From the NCBI RefSeq assembly GCF_902506345.1, contig NZ_LR733428.1, positions 1-64,000 on the forward strand: DNA of 64,000 nucleotides. Direction: 5' to 3'. Of this stretch, positions 15,586-24,551 are shown piece after piece. The stretch's first letter is position 1. Each line of letters begins with the position of its first letter. Origin of the DNA: Flavobacterium sp. 9R. GTDB lineage: Bacteria; Bacteroidota; Bacteroidia; Flavobacteriales; Flavobacteriaceae. Made by a program: the position numbers and the translations under genes. The notes beneath the pieces were generated by a model. That model worked only from the letters and a program-made list of their open reading frames with translations, was not told the DNA's origin and did not search any database.

Positions 15586-17070
15586 ATGAATAAAATCATC
15601 CTTTTTATCAGTTTATTACTTTTTCATTTGCTAGTTGCACTTGTCTATGCCCAAAGTCCAAAACGTGGAATCGCTTATGGACATCATTCGGTTGAAGATA
15701 TGAACGCTTTGAAGTCTGGAATTTCGTGGTGGTATAATTGGTCTCCCTCTCCCGAATCACAATTAATAAGTACATATAACACATTAGGAGTAAAATTTGT
15801 ACCGATGGCTTGGGGAAAAATTAACGACCCCGACGCCTTTATCGCCACTATTCCAACAGGAACCCAATATTTGTTAGCGTTTAACGAACCTAACTTTAAT
15901 GATGGTGCTAGACTCACACCACAAGAAGCAGTTACAGCTTGGCCTGCATTAGAAAAAATTGCTCAAGCGAAGAACTTGCAAATTGTGAGTGCTTCTCCAG
16001 CTTACAATGGCCCAGATAATTATGGCGGATACCAAAGTCCGATTGCTTGGCACGACGAATTTTTCAGATTATGTCCAACTTGCAAAGTCGATTTCATTGC
16101 TTTTCATACTTATGATGCTACTGCGGCTTCTGTTATTGGTGTTACCAATGGATTAAAAAAATACTTACGACCAGTATGGGTGACCGAATTTGCGAACAGA
16201 GTTATTCAGACTAGTACAGAAAAGATTGATTTTATGAAAACGATTGTAGAAAGTTTTGAAAACGACCCCGATATTTATCGTTACTCGTGGTTCACAGGTC
16301 GCGTTCCTGATAACTGGCTCGATATGCAAGAGGGACAACTCTTTGGTCCGAATAGTGGCGTTTTGAAACCCATTGGGATTGCCTACACAACAGCATCGTA
16401 TACCTCAAAAAAAACTATTATTCCTGCGACAATAGCAGCCAAAACCCATTATCGTAGAAAAGGAACAGGATTACAAAATACTAGTGACGGAACTACTGGA
16501 CAAAATGTTTGCTTTATCAATGAAGGAGATTGGACAGAATATTTGATTGAAGTACCTAAAGAAGGACTCTACGATATGAAATTCAGGTTAGCCTCGCCTT
16601 CTATAGCTGTAAAATTTGATTTAAGTGTAAATGGTGTAGTGGTAAAAAATGATGAAACCTTTGAAAGTACTGGTGGTTGGCAAACTTATGGAGATAAGGT
16701 TGTTTCCTCTATTACGTTGCCCAAAGGAGAAGTCTTGTTTAAAATACTTTTTAAAACCAACGACCTCAATTTTAATTTTTTTGAAGTGAAAGAAACGAAT
16801 ACGCTTGATACTGATGATTTTATGAAAGATAAAAAAAGTATGGTGTATCCTAATCCATTTGAGAAAGAATTCTTTTTTCATTGTAAAACAGAGCAAACAA
16901 TTCCGCTTAAAATAAAAATCTTAGATACAAAAGGAAGTATCTGTTACTCAAACGACAGGTATTTTACCAACCAAGAAATCAGTTTAGGAAAAGAACTTAC
17001 AAGCGGTATTTATTTTGTTATCGTTTCCTATGGAACTACTGTAGAGCACTTTAAAATTATTAAAAAGTAA
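15586..17070 (+). CDS. Secreted GH128-like glycoside hydrolase with CBM6-like and T9SS domains
   Basis: This 494-residue secreted enzyme has a signal peptide at residues 1-22. The catalytic domain (about 25-275) has the clan-A pair expected of GH128: AFNEPN with Glu101 as acid/base and WVTEFA with Glu201 as nucleophile. GH128 enzymes act on beta-1,3-glucans. A CBM6-like beta-sandwich follows (about 285-405), and a type IX sorting domain occupies the last ~75 residues (VYPNPFEKEF near the start, GIYFVIVS near the end). The protein would cross the outer membrane by T9SS and be surface-bound or released. No SusC/SusD genes adjoin it, so it is not part of an obvious polysaccharide locus here. Confidence 0.85.
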   Translation: MNKIILFISLLLFHLLVALVYAQSPKRGIAYGHHSVEDMNALKSGISWWYNWSPSPESQLISTYNTLGVKFVPMAWGKINDPDAFIATIPTGTQYLLAFNEPNFNDGARLTPQEAVTAWPALEKIAQAKNLQIVSASPAYNGPDNYGGYQSPIAWHDEFFRLCPTCKVDFIAFHTYDATAASVIGVTNGLKKYLRPVWVTEFANRVIQTSTEKIDFMKTIVESFENDPDIYRYSWFTGRVPDNWLDMQEGQLFGPNSGVLKPIGIAYTTASYTSKKTIIPATIAAKTHYRRKGTGLQNTSDGTTGQNVCFINEGDWTEYLIEVPKEGLYDMKFRLASPSIAVKFDLSVNGVVVKNDETFESTGGWQTYGDKVVSSITLPKGEVLFKILFKTNDLNFNFFEVKETNTLDTDDFMKDKKSMVYPNPFEKEFFFHCKTEQTIPLKIKILDTKGSICYSNDRYFTNQEISLGKELTSGIYFVIVSYGTTVEHFKIIKK

Positions 17071-17079
17071 CCCTAATAA

Positions 17080-17115
17080 AAAAACCTTTTCAATACTGCT
17101 ACTGAAAAGGTTTTT
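17080..17115 (+). terminator. Terminator after the glycoside hydrolase gene
   Basis: AAAAACCTTTTCA (17080-17092) pairs with TGAAAAGGTTTTT (17103-17115) around a 10-base loop. Confidence 0.88.
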
Positions 17116-17170
17116 CTTGATTTAGAATGCTAAAAAATGAAACCAAAAAAGCCAATTGTGACTCTTTTAC

Positions 17171-17234
17171 CCCCGATAGTAGCGGCATCCTTTGTTTTTT
17201 TTCTTTAAAAAACAAAGATATAGCGGATAGCGGG
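17171..17234 (+). repeat. Dispersed ~65 bp repeat, copy A
   Basis: Reads CCCCGATAGTAGCGGCATCC, then CTTTG-T(n) and A(n)-CAAAG arms, then GATATAGCGGATAGCGGG. The CTTTG/CAAAG arms and outer CCCG/CGGG pair, making an imperfect hairpin. Weaker similarity to the 36907 copy extends on both sides (GAAACCA upstream, GTTTCCT and AGCC downstream). It lies between two convergent genes. Confidence 0.8.
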
Positions 17235-17289
17235 ATTCTTGTTTCCTAATTAGCCTTTTGTTTCGGTTCTAAAAACTAAACTTGTGTTT

Positions 17290-18678
17290 TTAGATTCCAG
17301 CGACTGCTTTGATTTCGTCAATGATTCGCAACGCTAAATCGTCTGCCAATTGTTGCGTAGCGGCTTCGGTATAAATACGGATAATTGGCTCTGTATTTGA
17401 TTTTCTTAGGTGTACCCAATTTTCGGCAAAATCAATTTTCACTCCGTCAATGGTCGTGATGTTTTCTGATTTATATTTATCGGCCATTGCCACCAAAATC
17501 GCATCCACATCAATTTGAGGTGTCAATTCGATTTTGTTTTTACTCATATAATATTCAGGATACGAAGCACGCAAGGCTGATACTTTCATTTTTTTATTGG
17601 CCAAATGCGTCAAAAACAAAGCCACACCCACCAAGCTATCGCGTCCGTAATGCAATTCAGGATAGATGATTCCGCCATTGCCCTCACCTCCGATAATAGC
17701 ATTATTTTTTTTCATTAATTCCACTACATTCACCTCTCCCACTGCACTCGCTTCGTAGCTGCCACCGTGAGCAACCGTTACATCGCGCAACGCTCTTGAA
17801 GAAGACATATTAGAAACCGTATTACCAGGCGTTTTGCTCAACACAAAATCGGCACAAGCTACCAAAGTGTACTCTTCGCCAAACATTTCGCCGTCTTCGC
17901 TAATGAACGCCAAACGATCAACATCTGGGTCTACGACGATTCCCAAATGCGCTTTTTCTTCGACTACTAAAGCTGAAATATCCGTTAAATGTTCTTTTAA
18001 CGGCTCTGGATTGTGAGGAAAATGACCATTCGGTTCGCAGTACAATTTTACTACTTCAACCCCCATTTGTTCTAACAATTTTGGGACGATGATTCCACCT
18101 GATGAATTTACACCATCGACCACCACTTTGAAGTTGGCCGCTTTTACTGCCTCAATATCTACTAATGGTAAGTTCAACACTTCATCGATATGAATATCCA
18201 TATAAGCGTCATTGATTGTGATTTCTCCCAAACTATCCACGTCAGAAAAATCAAAAGCTTCCGCTTCGGCAATGGCTAATATTTTCTCGCCATCGGCACC
18301 ACTTAAAAACTCACCCTTTTCGTTAAGAAGCTTCAAGGCATTCCATTGTTTTGGATTATGTGACGCGGTCAAAATTATTCCACCATCAGCTTTTTCCATA
18401 GGAACTGCGACTTCAACGGTAGGTGTCGTGGACAATCCTAAGTCGATTACATCAATGCCTAAACCTAATAAAGTATTCACCACTAAATTGTGAATCATAG
18501 GTCCAGAAATACGAGCGTCTCTACCAATTACAACGGTATTTTTTTCTTTATTACTATGTTTTTTTAACCAAGTTCCGTAGGCCGAAGCAAATTTTACTGC
18601 ATCTACAGGAGTTAAATTGTCCCCAACTTTTCCCCCAATGGTTCCTCGAATACCTGATATTGATTTGATTAATGTCAT
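17290..18678 (-). CDS. glmM: Phosphoglucosamine mutase (GlmM-type)
   Basis: The 462-residue alpha-D-phosphohexomutase carries the phosphoserine loop TASHNP (Ser106) and the metal-binding DPDVDR (Asp250, 252, 254). It also has the sugar-binding GEGNGG (331-336) and a C-terminal phosphate-binding RKSNTEPIIR. It interconverts glucosamine-6-P and glucosamine-1-P on the way to UDP-GlcNAc for peptidoglycan and lipopolysaccharide. The sugar loop is of the EGNGG kind rather than the GGExSGH of enterobacterial GlmM, so a phosphomannomutase-like activity is also possible. It is a single minus-strand unit, divergent from acpH. Confidence 0.85.
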   Translation of the reverse strand: MTLIKSISGIRGTIGGKVGDNLTPVDAVKFASAYGTWLKKHSNKEKNTVVIGRDARISGPMIHNLVVNTLLGLGIDVIDLGLSTTPTVEVAVPMEKADGGIILTASHNPKQWNALKLLNEKGEFLSGADGEKILAIAEAEAFDFSDVDSLGEITINDAYMDIHIDEVLNLPLVDIEAVKAANFKVVVDGVNSSGGIIVPKLLEQMGVEVVKLYCEPNGHFPHNPEPLKEHLTDISALVVEEKAHLGIVVDPDVDRLAFISEDGEMFGEEYTLVACADFVLSKTPGNTVSNMSSSRALRDVTVAHGGSYEASAVGEVNVVELMKKNNAIIGGEGNGGIIYPELHYGRDSLVGVALFLTHLANKKMKVSALRASYPEYYMSKNKIELTPQIDVDAILVAMADKYKSENITTIDGVKIDFAENWVHLRKSNTEPIIRIYTEAATQQLADDLALRIIDEIKAVAGI

Positions 18679-18702
18679 TTTATTACAATTTGGTTATAGC
18701 TA

Positions 18703-18710
18703 CAAATATA
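18703..18710 (-). promoter_or_regulatory. -7 box of glmM
   Basis: TATATTTG on the minus strand, 24 bases before the ATG at 18678. Confidence 0.45.
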
Positions 18711-18775
18711 AAAAAGTTGTATGGGCTTATAGTCTTTCCAACGAAAAGTTTTTGGTTAAGGAAAATGAGGCTTCT

Positions 18776-18806
18776 ATTGTGAGGCTTTTTAAAGTTTGTA
18801 TCTTTG
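18776..18806 (+). promoter_or_regulatory. Promoter of the AcpH-like gene
   Basis: ATTG (18776-18779) and TATCTTTG (18799-18806) are spaced by 19 bases, close to TTTG-N19-TAnnTTTG. The ATG at 18827 is 20 bases downstream, which decides the start against the longer open frame. Confidence 0.7.
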
Positions 18807-18826
18807 AAAATAGTCAAATCAAAACA

Positions 18827-19411
18827 ATGAACTTTCTCGCGCACATTTTTCTTTCGGGTGATGATGAATTACTCAAAATAGGCAATTTTATGGCCGATGG
18901 CATTCGTGGAAAACAGTACGAGCACTTCCCTTTGTCCATACAAAAGGGCATTCGTTTGCATCGCTTCATTGATACTTACACCGACGCACATCCTGTTTTT
19001 AGAAAGAGTACACAAAGACTGCACTCCAAATACCATCACTATGCTGGAGTCATTGTTGATTTGTTTTACGACCATTTTTTGGCCAAAAATTGGAGTACTT
19101 ATTCTGATGAAAATTTAGAGGAGTATACCGAAACTTTTTATCAATCGCTAAGAGACAATTACGATATTTTATCCGAAAGAACCAAAGGAATGATGCCTTA
19201 CTTAATAGAGCACAATTGGTTATTGAGTTATCAAACAGTAGAAGGGATTGGTCGGATTTTGACACAAATGGATAATAGAACCAAAAATGCATCCAAAATG
19301 AGGTTTTCCTCGAATGAATTGGTTGAATTTTATCCTGAATTTGAAGAAGAGTTTACTATCTTTTTCCAAGACTTACAAGAACAAGTGACAATAAAAATGC
19401 AACAATTATGA
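18827..19411 (+). CDS. Acyl carrier protein phosphodiesterase (AcpH-like)
   Basis: This 194-residue protein begins MNFLAHIFLSGDDELLKIGN, the characteristic N-terminus of the AcpH (DUF479) family. It has the conserved HRFIDTYTDAHP, the HHYAGVIVDLFYDHFLA metal-ligand region and WLLSYQTVEGI. AcpH removes the phosphopantetheine group from acyl carrier protein. It is an HD-like metal hydrolase, and the expected His/Asp residues are in place. The frame stays open upstream to 18617, but the promoter at 18776-18806 and the homologous N-terminus fix the start at 18827. Confidence 0.9.
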   Translation: MNFLAHIFLSGDDELLKIGNFMADGIRGKQYEHFPLSIQKGIRLHRFIDTYTDAHPVFRKSTQRLHSKYHHYAGVIVDLFYDHFLAKNWSTYSDENLEEYTETFYQSLRDNYDILSERTKGMMPYLIEHNWLLSYQTVEGIGRILTQMDNRTKNASKMRFSSNELVEFYPEFEEEFTIFFQDLQEQVTIKMQQL

Positions 19412-19491
19412 AATCGCCATTAACAACAGGTTTGTTGAAAACAAACACCGATAAATCAAAGGCGACACCATATATGACAACTAATAAATAA
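19408..19491 (+). CDS. Possible 27-residue ORF coupled to acpH
   Basis: An ATG overlaps the acpH stop in an ATGA arrangement and runs 27 codons (MKSPLTTGLLKTN... to ...MTTNK) before TAA, ending 11 bases before the gamma-glutamyltransferase start. The overlap resembles translational coupling, as between the alkD-like and ClC genes nearby. The peptide has no recognisable feature and may be chance. Confidence 0.2.
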   Translation: MKSPLTTGLLKTNTDKSKATPYMTTNK

Positions 19492-19502
19492 CTTTTACCT
19501 AT

Positions 19503-21185
19503 ATGAAAATTTTTCAATTTCTTTTTCTTTCTATTCTCTGTAGTTTTTTTAGTGAAAATGTCGATGCGCAAACCGGTCTAATCGCTAACAAAGCTATGGT
19601 GGTGTCTGCACGAGAAGAAGCTTCCAAGATAGGCGTCGAAATTATGCAAAAAGGCGGCAATGCTTTTGATGCTATGGTGGCTACCGAATTGGCTTTGGCA
19701 GTTGCTTATCCGTATGCAGGGAATTTAGGTGGCGGTGGATTTATGGTGTATCGCAAAGCAAATGGCGAAATTGGTTCTTTGGATTATAGAGAAAAAGCTC
19801 CTTTGGCAGCTCATAAAACGATGTTTTTGGATAAAGAAGGTAATGTCATTAAAGGTAAAAGCACAGAATCACCTTTGGCTATTGGCGTACCGGGAACCAT
19901 CGCTGGTGTTTTTGCCGTTCATAAAAAACTGGGAAGTCTGCCTATGTCAGAAATACTAAAACCTGTAATTGCTTTGGCAGAAAAAGGAGTTGTCGTTACG
20001 CGCAAACAAGAGCGCCGATTAAATGATTATCGAGAAGAAATTATAAAAGTAAATGGGACAAACACCTTGTTTGCAAAACCTTTTAAAGAAAAAGATACTA
20101 TAAAATATCCCGCTCTAGCAGCAACGCTAAAGCGAATTGCAAAAAATGGTCGTGATGAATTTTACAAAGGACAAACGGCAAAAACGTTAGTGCAGTATTT
20201 ACAACAAAAAGGAGGCATCATTACGATGAAAGATTTAAAACAATACGAAGCCAAATGGCGCACTCCGTTGTCGTTTCAATACAAAGATTTAAAAATCATC
20301 TCTATGCCTCCACCAAGTAGCGGTGGTATTTGTTTGGCTGAAATTTTTAAAATGATTGCTCCCTTTGATTTATCGAAAATGGGACACAACTCAACAGAAT
20401 CTATACAAGTAATTGTTGAAGCGGAACGCAGGGCTTACGCAGACAGAAGTCACTATCTTGGCGACCCCGATTTTGTTAAAATCCCAATTAAAGCATTGTT
20501 AGCTGATGACTATTTACAACAACGAATGAGCACTTTTAGTTTTGAAAAAGCCACGTTGTCCTCTGAAATCAAAGAAGGAAAAGTGAACTATAACGAAAGT
20601 ACCGAGACCACTCATTATTCTATAGTGGATGCAGCTGGAAATGCCGTGGCTGCGACCACAACCTTAAATGATGGCTATGGTTCCAAATACTATTGTGATG
20701 CTTTAGGTTTTTTCCTCAATAACGAAATGGATGATTTCAGCGCCAAACCGGGAACACCAAATATGTTTGGTTTAATTGGAAACGAAGCCAACAGTATTGC
20801 TCCCGGAAAACGAATGCTAAGTTCGATGACTCCAACTATCGTTGAAAAAAACGGGCAATTATTTATGGTAGTAGGTTCGCCGGGTGGTTCTACTATTATT
20901 ACTTCGGTTTTGCAAACGATTCTAAATGTTTACGAATATAAAATGAATATGCAACAAGCTGTAAATGCGCCACGTTTTCATCATCAGTGGTTGCCTGATA
21001 TAATTACTTTTGAACCAAAAACATTCGACACTACTACTTTTGAAAAACTAAAAACAAAAGGCTATATCATCAACGAAAAAACGACTCCTGTCATTGGCAA
21101 AGTCGATGCTATTTTGGTTTTACCTAATAAAAAACTTGAAGGTGGAGCTGATTTTAGAGGTGACGATACAGCGGTTGGCTTTTAA
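19503..21185 (+). CDS. ggt: Gamma-glutamyltransferase
   Basis: This 560-residue periplasmic Ntn-hydrolase has a signal peptide (about 1-22). The autoprocessing site is TTHYS (Thr369 as N-terminal nucleophile of the small subunit), followed by VDAAGNAVAATTTLNDGYGS. It also has the gamma-glutamyl-binding GSPGGS and the lid-loop region NNEMDDFS. The enzyme hydrolyses or transfers the gamma-glutamyl group of glutathione and related peptides. Length and all motifs match full-length GGT. It lies 2 bases upstream of the alkylation-repair gene, so the two, with the ClC gene after, likely form one transcript despite unrelated functions. Confidence 0.93.
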   Translation: MKIFQFLFLSILCSFFSENVDAQTGLIANKAMVVSAREEASKIGVEIMQKGGNAFDAMVATELALAVAYPYAGNLGGGGFMVYRKANGEIGSLDYREKAPLAAHKTMFLDKEGNVIKGKSTESPLAIGVPGTIAGVFAVHKKLGSLPMSEILKPVIALAEKGVVVTRKQERRLNDYREEIIKVNGTNTLFAKPFKEKDTIKYPALAATLKRIAKNGRDEFYKGQTAKTLVQYLQQKGGIITMKDLKQYEAKWRTPLSFQYKDLKIISMPPPSSGGICLAEIFKMIAPFDLSKMGHNSTESIQVIVEAERRAYADRSHYLGDPDFVKIPIKALLADDYLQQRMSTFSFEKATLSSEIKEGKVNYNESTETTHYSIVDAAGNAVAATTTLNDGYGSKYYCDALGFFLNNEMDDFSAKPGTPNMFGLIGNEANSIAPGKRMLSSMTPTIVEKNGQLFMVVGSPGGSTIITSVLQTILNVYEYKMNMQQAVNAPRFHHQWLPDIITFEPKTFDTTTFEKLKTKGYIINEKTTPVIGKVDAILVLPNKKLEGGADFRGDDTAVGF

Positions 21186-21187
21186 TT

Positions 21188-21868
21188 ATGGATTTCATTA
21201 CAGCCTTAGAAAAAGAATTTATAGCGAAGGCCAATACAGCACAAAGTAGTGCTATGGAAGCGTATATGAAAAATCATTTTCCGTTTTTTGGTATTGCTAT
21301 GCCACAACGAAGAGCAATTTTAAAATCGGTTAGTGCCGAATTTTCGGATGAAATAAAAGTAAATGCTCGCGCGCTGGCATTTCAGCTTTATGAAAAACCA
21401 CAAAGAGAATTTCATTATTGCGCAATTGAACTTTTACTTCAGCATTGTAGCAAAAAATTACAAAAAGATGATATTCATTGGATAGAACAACTATTACTCA
21501 CCTACTCGTGGTGGGACAGTGTCGATACGATTAGCAAATATTTATTGGGACGCTATTTGGTTCAATTCCCTGAACAAACGAATAAGGTGATTGAGAAATT
21601 TTCTAATGCTTCAAATATTTGGCTGAACAGAAGTACACTTTTATTTCAATTAGACTATAAAAAGAATACCAATTTTACTATCTTAGAAGCTGTTTGTGAA
21701 CACTTTAAAGAAAGTAACGAGTTTTTTATTCAAAAAGCAATGGGTTGGGCACTAAGAGAATACAGTAAAATCAATCCGATAGCTGTCCAAAACTATGTTA
21801 TTAATACCAATTTAAAACCATTAAGTACAAAAGAAGCCTTACGAATTATTGAAAAACAAAAACTATGA
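21188..21868 (+). CDS. DNA alkylation repair protein (AlkD-like)
   Basis: The 226-residue all-helical protein has HEAT-like repeats of the AlkC/AlkD type: MPQRRAI near the N-terminus, WWDSVDTIS in the middle and FIQKAMGWALREYSK near the C-terminus. The Trp and Asp residues that line the AlkD DNA groove are present. AlkD is a DNA glycosylase that removes positively charged alkylated bases such as N3- and N7-alkylpurines without base flipping. The start follows the ggt stop by 2 bases and the stop overlaps the ClC gene start (ATGA), so it is tightly coupled in a three-gene operon. Confidence 0.9.
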   Translation: MDFITALEKEFIAKANTAQSSAMEAYMKNHFPFFGIAMPQRRAILKSVSAEFSDEIKVNARALAFQLYEKPQREFHYCAIELLLQHCSKKLQKDDIHWIEQLLLTYSWWDSVDTISKYLLGRYLVQFPEQTNKVIEKFSNASNIWLNRSTLLFQLDYKKNTNFTILEAVCEHFKESNEFFIQKAMGWALREYSKINPIAVQNYVINTNLKPLSTKEALRIIEKQKL

Positions 21869-23664
21869 ATTTCAGCACTATTATTACTAGCGTGATAAAT
21901 CGCTTCGAATCACTAATTGTATGGAGTCAAAGTAAGTTTACTAATAAACAATTCATTTTTTTATCGAGTGTATTGGTAGGAATATCAGCTGGTTTGGCGG
22001 TTATTATCCTAAAATCATTTGCGCATTCGGTTTTTACGTTTGCTACCTATGTCAATGGTATTTTAAAACTCAACTACATCAACAGTATTCTACCTATAAT
22101 AGGAATTTTGCTTACTGTTTTTGTTGTGAATAAATTACTTGGCGGGAGTATAGAAAAAGGGACTTCTCAGATTTTATATGCCGTTGCTAAAAAAGCAAGT
22201 ATTATCCCCAAAAAACAAATGTATGCACAAATCGTGACTAGTTCATTAACTGTTGGTTTGGGAGGTTCGGCTGGTTTAGAAAGTCCCATTGTGATTACTG
22301 GTGCAGCTTTTGGTTCCAATTATGCACAAAAATATCATTTGAGTTACAAGGACAGAACTTTACTTATTGGCTGTGGCGTTGCAGCAGGAATTGCGGCAGC
22401 TTTTAATGCTCCCATAGCCGGTGTATTATTTGCTGTGGAAGTTTTGTTAGTTGATGTAAGCATTTCTGCATTTACACCCATTATGATTGCCGCTGCAACA
22501 GGTGCGATGGTCTCTGTGGTTGCATTAGATGAAAGCATCTTACTATCCTTCAAACAGCAAGAGCATTTTCATCATCTGAATATCATTTATTATGTCTTTT
22601 TAGGCGTTTTTACAGGATTTGTTTCTGTTTATTATTCAAGATATTTTCAAAAAATAGAACGTTATTTTCATATTTCAAAACTTTCTGTTTACAAAAAGGC
22701 TTTATTGGGCTCAAGTATCTTGGCTTTGCTGATTTTTGTATTCCCAACACTTTTTGGAGAAGGGTATGAAAGCATCCGTATTTTGTCTCAAAATGACCCC
22801 GGACAATTACTCGAAAACACACTCTTCAAAGGATTCCGTAATAACAATTGGGTGTTACTTTTATTCATTGGAGCCAGTATGATGCTCAAAGTTTTTGCCA
22901 CTGGATTTACTTTGAGTTGTGGAGGAAATGGAGGAAATTTTGCTCCCTCTCTATTTTTAGGCTCTTATGTTGGTTTTTTCTTTTCATCATTACTCAATCT
23001 TATTGGTATAGCAAAATTACCAGTAAGTAATTTCACCATCGTTGGAATGGCAGGTATTTTGAGTGGATTATTTCACGCTCCGCTTACAGCCATTTTCTTG
23101 ATTGCTGAAATTACAGGTGGTTATGGACTGATGATTCCGTTGATGATTGTAGCCTCAACTAGTTACGCCATTTCAAAACGCTTTGAAAAACATTCGATGG
23201 ATGTGAAGAATTTGGCCAAAAAAGGACACGCCTTCACCAGTAATAAAGATGCTAATGTCTTATCAACTTTAGAAACAAGTACTATCATTGACACTAGTTA
23301 TCTCACTATTTCTCCAAACGAAAACTTAGAACGCTTAGTGGATTTAATTTCACACTCGGATCAAGTTATTTTTCCAGTAGTCAATGAAGAAAATGAATTA
23401 TTAGGTGTCGTTCATTTTAATGACATCCGAGAAATCATATTTAATAGCTATCGCGTAAAATATACTTTGGTCAAAGAAATTATGGTTGCACCAGCTGCAT
23501 TAATTGCACCAACCGATCGTATGGAAATTGTGATGAATAAATTTGAACAAACCAGAAAAGCATTTTTGCCCGTAGTCCAAAATGGAAAATATTTTGGTTT
23601 CATCTCAAAATCAGTCGCTTTAGAGGCTTACAGAACCAAACTGAAAGCGATGACTATTGACTAA
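21865..23664 (+). CDS. ClC-type chloride channel/antiporter with CBS domains
   Basis: This is a 599-residue membrane protein. The ClC core (about 20-440) has the filter GSAGLESP (134-141) with the gating glutamate Glu139, the Asn/Pro-containing AAFNAPIAGVLFAVE helix, and GGNGGNFAPSLFLG in the second half. A cytoplasmic pair of CBS domains occupies about 455-590 and may bind adenine nucleotides to gate the channel. The filter has ESP where most bacterial ClCs have EGP. It probably exchanges chloride for protons, or conducts chloride. It overlaps the alkD-like gene by 4 bases. Confidence 0.92.
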   Translation: MNFSTIITSVINRFESLIVWSQSKFTNKQFIFLSSVLVGISAGLAVIILKSFAHSVFTFATYVNGILKLNYINSILPIIGILLTVFVVNKLLGGSIEKGTSQILYAVAKKASIIPKKQMYAQIVTSSLTVGLGGSAGLESPIVITGAAFGSNYAQKYHLSYKDRTLLIGCGVAAGIAAAFNAPIAGVLFAVEVLLVDVSISAFTPIMIAAATGAMVSVVALDESILLSFKQQEHFHHLNIIYYVFLGVFTGFVSVYYSRYFQKIERYFHISKLSVYKKALLGSSILALLIFVFPTLFGEGYESIRILSQNDPGQLLENTLFKGFRNNNWVLLLFIGASMMLKVFATGFTLSCGGNGGNFAPSLFLGSYVGFFFSSLLNLIGIAKLPVSNFTIVGMAGILSGLFHAPLTAIFLIAEITGGYGLMIPLMIVASTSYAISKRFEKHSMDVKNLAKKGHAFTSNKDANVLSTLETSTIIDTSYLTISPNENLERLVDLISHSDQVIFPVVNEENELLGVVHFNDIREIIFNSYRVKYTLVKEIMVAPAALIAPTDRMEIVMNKFEQTRKAFLPVVQNGKYFGFISKSVALEAYRTKLKAMTID

Positions 23665-23750
23665 TCAAAAAAAAATATACTATTTTTTGTAACAAAAAAG
23701 GCTAAGTGCCTACTAACCCAATTAAAATCAAATAACTAAACTTAAAAATT

Positions 23751-24488
23751 ATGAAAACATTAAAATTGACTGCTTTAGCATTGTTTCTTCTTGCAAGTAG
23801 TTCCTCACTTATTGCGCAAACTGCTGACGAAATTGTATCCAAATACATTACTACAATTGGTGGTGCTGCTAAATTAAAAGCACTAAAAGGAGTAAAAATG
23901 GAAATGGTTGTGAATGCCCAAGGAATGGAAATTCCTGTTGAAATCGTACAAGAACCAGGTGGAAAAATGTACGTAAAAATCAATATTCAAGGAAAAGAAA
24001 TGACTCAAATGGCTTCTGATGGGGAAACTGTTTGGAGTACTAGTTTTATGACAATGAAAGCCGAAAAATCCGATGCTGAAACTACCGCTAATGCAAAATT
24101 AAGCGCTGCTGATTTTCCAGATCCATTTTTAGATTACAAAACAAAAGGGTACTCAATAGAATTAATGGGTAAAGAAACCAAAGAAGGTACAGAGTGTTAC
24201 AAAATAAAATTAACAAAAAAACCTATCACGGTTGACGGAGTAAAAACAGATGATGTAAACTATTACTATTTTGATACCGAAAATAATTTACCAATTGCTA
24301 CTGAAACAGAAATCAAACAAGGTCCTGCTAAAGGTCAAAAATCAGTTTCTACTATGAGTGATTATCAAGAAGTGGATGGTATTTACTTTCCTTTTGCAAT
24401 GAACCAAGGCGGTCAAGCAATGAAAGTTAAAAAAATCACTTTAAATCCAACTGTAGACGCAAAAGCTTATGCTTTTCCAGCTCAATAA
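23751..24488 (+). CDS. LolA-like outer-membrane lipoprotein-sorting protein
   Basis: The 245-residue protein has a signal peptide (MKTLKLTALALFLLASSSS, then AQTADEIV). The mature part is a single half-barrel fold of the LolA/LolB-like superfamily (DEIVSKYITTIGGAAKLKAL, then repeated beta strands and YYYFDTENNLPI). Related proteins are common in Bacteroidota, where they sit near M16 peptidases or BNR proteins. A lipid- or lipoprotein-carrier role is inferred from fold alone. It ends at a hairpin and is followed by the large BNR-repeat gene in the same direction. Confidence 0.78.
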   Translation: MKTLKLTALALFLLASSSSLIAQTADEIVSKYITTIGGAAKLKALKGVKMEMVVNAQGMEIPVEIVQEPGGKMYVKINIQGKEMTQMASDGETVWSTSFMTMKAEKSDAETTANAKLSAADFPDPFLDYKTKGYSIELMGKETKEGTECYKIKLTKKPITVDGVKTDDVNYYYFDTENNLPIATETEIKQGPAKGQKSVSTMSDYQEVDGIYFPFAMNQGGQAMKVKKITLNPTVDAKAYAFPAQ

Positions 24489-24506
24489 ATAAAACAAAAC
24501 CAACTC

Positions 24507-24538
24507 AAAGTCCTTATTGAAAAGTAAGGACTTTTTTT
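24507..24538 (+). terminator. Terminator after the LolA-like gene
   Basis: AAAGTCCTTA (24507-24516) pairs with TAAGGACTTT (24525-24534) around an 8-base loop, followed by T. Confidence 0.9.
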
Positions 24539-24551
24539 AACTATTAACTTT

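Noticed and set aside
18617..18826. A longer AcpH-like protein starting at 18617
   Set aside because: The added part is antisense to glmM. A promoter lies at 18776-18806, and the conserved family N-terminus begins at 18827.
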